Source: Aureobasidium sp. EXF-3400 | Lineage: Eukaryota > Ascomycota > Dothideomycetes > Dothideales > Saccotheciaceae | DNA: 13,975 bases | Assembly: GCA_024195585.1 (NCBI GenBank) | Contig: SWBL01000641.1 | Location: 1 to 13,975, forward strand | Direction of reading: 5' to 3' | In this document: in pieces, positions 10,383 through 13,975 of the stretch | Layout of the letters: each line of letters begins with the position of its first letter | Position numbering within the stretch: the first letter of the stretch is position 1 | Made by a program: the position numbers and the translations under genes | The notes under the pieces: generated by a model | What the model was told of the DNA's origin: nothing | The model's input: only the letters and a program-made list of their open reading frames with translations | The model's database searches: none

Positions 10383-10639
10383 CCTTTTAAGGTTTGAATG
10401 TTAATCTATAATGATATTATTAGCTAACAAGTCGCTATAGACAAGCATACGTTGCTTATTGTTAAGATAAGGAATCTAGTATCTTTCTAGTAGGCTTATC
10501 TGCTTCTTATAGCTTTAAACGTTACTACCACTATAGCTTCCTTTTTCTGCTCTTTCGATTTTTCGCTATATCTTAACTATAACTTCGTCTTTTGCCGAAG
10601 TGCCTATAAAGTGTTATTCCGAGTTATCTTTTTTAGAAC
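10383..10639. other. RIP-mutated spacer, nothing recognised
   Basis: The plus frame continues weakly as a hydrophobic stretch around 10,400-10,660 but has no motif, and its aromatic-rich composition is what TA-enriched random DNA would give. I call no gene here. Confidence 0.3.
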
Positions 10640-11087
10640 AGAGCATAATTCCCTTACATTTTTCTCGGATACTTATAAGATCGAGACAAATATTGGCAAT
10701 CCATCTTCTTAATTAAGTTGTTTCTATTAGACCTTGCTTTAGGAACATAATCCGACTAGATTAAGGGCTCTCCCTTAGCCTAGCTTAAGCAAATAAATGG
10801 ATTACGAATAAGCTGGTTTCCGGTCTTAGAAGACGAGATAACATCTTAGAAGAACTTAATCTTACAGCGCTTAATCTCTCGTCTATATTTTAGTTCCTTT
10901 AACAGAATGAATACTAACGAAGGGCCCGGTTAAAGAAATACACGCGTAGCAATATAGCGATCTAAATGGTCCTTTAAAGCAAAGACATTATACTAGCTAC
11001 TAGCGTAAGGCTTATGTCTAGTTCCTTATATAAAATCGTAGGATAAACATAGGTCTTTAGGCGTACCGATCGATGCTTATTAACAGA
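10640..11087 (-). pseudogene. Possible C2H2 zinc-finger protein relic
   Basis: A minus-strand frame with RIP-type stops runs through this region. At 10939-11013 it reads like a degenerate C2H2 finger: a linker-like HKPY, then YNVFALKDHLDRYIATRV, where the tyrosines would be Cys and His before RIP (TGT to TAT, CAT to TAT). The spacing Phe-x5-Leu-x2-His fits the family, but the first cysteine of the CxxC pair reads as Ser and the Cys-to-Phe spacing is one residue short. Downstream it is basic (ELKYRREIKRCKIKFF). C2H2 proteins bind DNA or RNA in the nucleus. The resemblance could be chance. Confidence 0.2.
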
Positions 11088-11700
11088 TTTGTTTTCGTAT
11101 TACAACAAGATTCTATAATTGCATCTTATATTATAAGATTATAGGTATTAGAAGAAAAAGGATTCTGCGAAAAGAACACAATTACTATAAGATATAGACA
11201 TAAGACGAAAAACGTATATAAGGATAGGACTTTTACTACGCCTATACGCTAAGACAGTTAACATAAGTAGCACTAATCACTTCGCTAACGTTAATGCTTT
11301 TTATCGGAATAATAATGTCTAAGATTCCTTACGTATTATCCTATTAATTATAGCGACTATTTACTCTATGTTACCGGGTGCTCTAGTAATGTTTATAATA
11401 CCTTACGTTACTTATACTTTGCGCGTAGCATTTACCATATGTAGGCCGTCTATTTATAAGCGCGTATGTAGCTTAGGTCGCTTACGTTGCTATCTATAAC
11501 CATCTGCTATAGTTAGCTATAACTATAGGGCTAATTAAGCCCGCGCACTACTTCTATCTCGGTGGATGCTTGTCCTAATACATAATTGTGTCTAGTCGGT
11601 ATAGCCGCTACGAATATGGTGCCGAGCTAGCAGAAAAGCATTAGATGCTAGGTCTTAAAGACACACTCACTAGTAAGGCAACTATTAGCTATATAGCGAA
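11088..11700. other. RIP-mutated region, nothing recognised
   Basis: Stops are dense in every frame and I see no conserved motif, repeat or RNA gene. A plus-strand frame in register with the 11701-12390 trace may begin here around 11,520, but the signal is too weak to place a start. Confidence 0.35.
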
Positions 11701-12390
11701 TTAAAGAATAACCTAACCTCTCCCTATCTCTCTCTTAAATCTTCCTACGAGTGTAGCTATAGAGACTATAGCCCTACTGCCTATCCTCGAAGCCCGAGTC
11801 TAGGAAGACTAATAGAAGTACTAGCTTAAAGATCTTAGCTTTACTATACTAAGAAAATTAAGGTCGGTCCTAGCTCTCTATAACAGTTTTACTATTAAGA
11901 TCCTCGGATAATGTTGTCCGATGCTTTCTAGTCTCTATGCACAGCTTCTCCTCTCCTATAGACTACCGACATCTATCCCTCTAATTGTTTTAGGGCTCTA
12001 CGGCCTAGGTAACTAACTAGCGACGCACGCGAGAATATCCGAGTAATCGTAAGTAAAGATATCTACAAGCGCGTTTCGCGTATCTCCATCTGTCGAGCCT
12101 ATCCTTCTAAAGCTAAGGAGTGTAAGAATATGATTTTCGGAAGACCTTTTAACAAAAATTTGGCGTTTAAGGTAGTTCTGCAGCAGGCATACTCACTAAT
12201 CATTGCCTACATTACTCCTTCTCTTCAGATCGGCGCTTTTCTAGCCTCCTAATTAACCGTAGGGACATGGCCTACTGTACCCTATCTAATATACACTCTT
12301 ACTAAGGTGACTTATCCGATGTGGTACGCTATTAATCCACGATTTAGGAGATGGTCTCTGTCAAGATCCTTATTAACCGAAAAAATTACG
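11701..12390 (+). pseudogene. Unidentified coding trace across the RIP boundary
   Basis: One plus-strand frame reads from about 11,701 to the stops at 12391. It is open for 79 codons (12013-12249), meets one TAA at 12250-12252, and is open again for 46 codons. The later part includes IVSKDIYKRVSRISICRAYP (about 12,046-12,105), KNMIFGRPFNKNLAFKVVLQ and AYSLIIAYITPSLQIGAF, a hydrophobic run that might be a membrane segment. RIP-type stops are frequent upstream and rare after 12,013, matching the fading mutation load. I do not recognise the protein. Confidence 0.35.
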
Positions 12391-12632
12391 TAATAATAGC
12401 TTTCTTGCCTTTAGACTCTGTGATTTAGTACTAATGGCGCCTTCATGACCGTATCTTGGAGTAACAAGATTAGAGTTAAGCAGATTCTTTACGCTTCGTC
12501 CTCGTACATATTAACACGTTATAGTACGCACATGCGTAAGGTACTATATATTGCTTGCCTTCGGTATGGTATCTCTAGATTTGGCATCTATCGAGGTTAC
12601 GGAATATTACATCGCCATCATCTCTAGATTCA
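12391..12632. other. Transition zone at the right edge of the RIP block
   Basis: TAA, TAA and TAG follow directly at 12391-12399 in the upstream frame, then composition drifts toward normal. A 60-codon open frame at 12445-12627 continues the same register but shows no motif. No gene is called. Confidence 0.35.
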
Positions 12633-12866
12633 GTGTCCTTTTTCGGTTCCGGCGACACCTCCAGAAGGATTCGGAAGGCGTTTTACGAAGTCGGACTCAG
12701 ATGGAGAGCGTACTTAGAGGCGAGAGCCGCTCTGCTTAAGCCATTGACACCTCGCAATAGAGTACAAGATGGTGAAACAAGCGGCTTACCCTTCCTCTAT
12801 ATCCGAAAGTTCGGGTCTTCCCTGGAGGAGTTCGACTCTTGTGATCTGTTTCGGGGTAGATGGTAA
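12633..12866 (+). CDS. Hypothetical exon-like open frame
   Basis: This frame is open for 77 codons to a TAA at 12864-12866 and lies in DNA of ordinary composition. It reads basic and helix-prone, with FYEVGLRWRAYLEARAALLK at the centre. There is no ATG near the 5' end (the first codon is GTG, and the frame is open upstream of it), so if real it is a last exon rather than a complete gene. No family is recognised. An overlapping frame at 12551-12739 is less plausible. Confidence 0.2.
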   Translation: MSFFGSGDTSRRIRKAFYEVGLRWRAYLEARAALLKPLTPRNRVQDGETSGLPFLYIRKFGSSLEEFDSCDLFRGRW

Positions 12867-12992
12867 GATATGATCTACTCGTGCAATCCCCAGGAAGTCA
12901 GGTAGAGATTCAGTTAAAGTCGTCATGATGCGGGACTGCTCCGGTACAGGGAATCTCTTATTCAATCATTTTTCCTCACTATCTACACTTTT

Positions 12993-13436
12993 ATGCCTTC
13001 AGAGCATAAAAGAGTTTCCCGTTCCACAAAGACGCGACATACATGCAACACATCACCGAAACAACATTTTTTACAGCTCCAAAGCCTGAAGCTACACGCA
13101 TCTTGTTCCCACGGCAATGCGCTAGAAAATATCCATCTAAATCGTAGACTACAGCCATTGCCGTTCGAGAATCCTTACAAGAGCAGGGGAGTCGTGGTTA
13201 GCAAGCGAGCAAAGACGCAATCATCAAGATCCAAAGTTAGATTAGTGGCCCTGACTTATAGAAATGCAGCTTTCGATTTCATTGAGACTGACACAGGACT
13301 TACAATTCTACATTCATCTGCACCATCATGTGGAATGTTAGGTGTCTTCTCTGTTGGAATGCTGCAGAGTTGCGAACGCCACTTCGCGCCTCTTCCGGAC
13401 ATTGTCGGTAGTCGTCTCAGCTTTGGTGAAATGTGA
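12993..13436 (+). CDS. Hypothetical protein, 147 codons
   Basis: This is the longest uninterrupted frame of the window, from an ATG at 12993 to a TGA at 13434, in un-RIPed DNA. The product would be basic and serine-rich at the N-terminus, with no signal peptide, membrane segment or motif I can name. A frame of this length is unlikely but not impossible by chance. The opposite strand also has a stretch free of stops at about 13,255-13,490, with an internal GTAAGT donor-like site, so the coding strand is not certain. Confidence 0.3.
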   Translation: MPSEHKRVSRSTKTRHTCNTSPKQHFLQLQSLKLHASCSHGNALENIHLNRRLQPLPFENPYKSRGVVVSKRAKTQSSRSKVRLVALTYRNAAFDFIETDTGLTILHSSAPSCGMLGVFSVGMLQSCERHFAPLPDIVGSRLSFGEM

Positions 13437-13495
13437 TTGGCAATAATCTGAAGCTCAGGAATATGTAAAATGTGGCACCGAGATAGCTTGCAGCT

Positions 13496-13513
13496 GCCCT
13501 CACTTTCGAGGGC
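13496..13513. repeat. Small hairpin (GCCCTC/GAGGGC)
   Basis: A perfect 6-bp inverted repeat with a 6-base loop sits just downstream of the 147-codon frame. No U-run follows directly, and a fungal nuclear gene would not use a bacterial-type terminator. It is probably incidental. Confidence 0.5.
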
Positions 13514-13529
13514 TATCCTCTTTTACAAA

Positions 13530-13548
13530 ACCACATTTCAGATGTGGT
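13530..13548. repeat. Small hairpin (ACCACAT/ATGTGGT)
   Basis: A perfect 7-bp inverted repeat with a 5-base loop. The same AAATGTGG word occurs at 13468-13475, so CCACATTT at 13531-13538 can also pair with that more distant arm, enclosing the other hairpin. No function is evident. Confidence 0.5.
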
Positions 13549-13975
13549 CTGCAATCAGCTTCCTTAAGGGCTGACCAGTATTGTTCCGTCCTACATCGTT
13601 CATAGTCTCTGACCACGAGGTTCAACTCACGACAGCTTTTTTCCACGCGTATGATCTACAAGGTTATTTGTCAGACTAGTCGAAGATCTTGATGTCTGTC
13701 ATAAAGACTGACTACTCAAAAATGTCGGGTGTGTAGCGAGCGATCATAGATTACTCGCACCAATAACGCACGATCTTTCGTGAATGGCCACAATGATATC
13801 GGTATTCCCGGTATCCACATATTCTGCTAAGGTGCGAGTGATAACAGCGAGACTCGTGCGATTCAATCAGGAACCTAGGAGATTCGAAATGTGCTTTCTC
13901 AAAGAAGGACGCCGCAATGAAATGGAAGAGGTTTGTTGAGCTTCATCGAGCAGGATAGTAGAGAGGGTCACATGG
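13549..13975. other. Un-RIPed flank, no gene recognised
   Basis: Composition is ordinary, with TG and CA well represented. No frame of useful length is open on either strand and I see no RNA gene or repeat. It may be intergenic or intron-rich sequence. Confidence 0.4.

Larger units (their letters stand above)
180..12400. other. RIP-mutated block (repeat-induced point mutation)
   Basis: The whole block shows TpA excess with CpA and TpG depletion, while CpG and CpT/TpC steps stay common. That is the C-to-T-in-CpA signature of fungal RIP acting on both strands. Consequences visible here are TAG and TAA stops replacing CAG, CAA and TGG codons, and His-to-Tyr, Cys-to-Tyr and Gly-to-Arg changes in recognisable proteins. 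The FPGS relic keeps one frame over at least 1.3 kb, so the decay is by point transition rather than indel. RIP needs a duplicate at the time of mutation, so a homologous segment existed elsewhere in the genome. Edges are soft: the left lies between about 120 and 180, the right fades between about 12,050 and 12,650. Confidence 0.9.

Noticed and set aside
12445..12739. Overlapping 60- and 62-codon frames as separate genes
   Set aside because: They are short, motif-free, in different registers and in the compositional transition zone. One merely continues the upstream decayed trace.

Overview
The window looks like nuclear DNA of a filamentous ascomycete (Pezizomycotina). About 12 kb in the middle, roughly 180 to 12,400, carries the mark of repeat-induced point mutation (RIP). 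TpA is very common, CpA and TpG are scarce, CpG, CpT and TpC are not depleted, and TAG/TAA stops interrupt every frame every few dozen codons. Sample counts by eye: bases 4741-4800 hold about 10 TA, 2 CA and 0 TG, while bases 13261-13320 hold about 2 TA, 7 CA and 4 TG. The left edge (1 to about 140) and the right flank (from about 12,450-12,650) have ordinary composition. RIP acts on duplicated DNA, so this block is, or was, a copied segment.

Reading through the stops shows that the block contains decayed genes; I found no transposon protein. The strongest identification is a nearly full-length folylpolyglutamate synthase (FPGS) relic on the minus strand, 1980 to about 3,410. It stays in one frame for at least 1,347 bp and its conserved motifs are intact apart from mostly RIP-type changes. 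Diverging from it on the plus strand is a large relic, about 3,792-7,726, with a helical, TPR-like C-terminal half. Its coding trace runs through three frames, and three short fungal-type introns (4119-4209, 5304-5368, 6077-6123) join those frames exactly. The space between the two genes (3,411-3,791) holds a TGCTCT/AGAGCA repeat cluster and is locally less mutated.

Other stretches look like dead coding sequence that I could not name: 385-1530 (+), 9138-10382 (+), a possible C2H2 zinc-finger relic at 10640-11087 (-), and 11701-12390 (+), where mutation density fades into the flank. The right flank has a 147-codon open frame (12993-13436), an exon-like open stretch (12633-12866) and two small hairpins. 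The left edge has what may be the 3' end of an intact gene (2-172).

Nothing inside the RIP block should make a functional protein. Its interest is as a fossil of a duplicated gene-bearing segment, including a housekeeping folate enzyme, silenced by genome defence.
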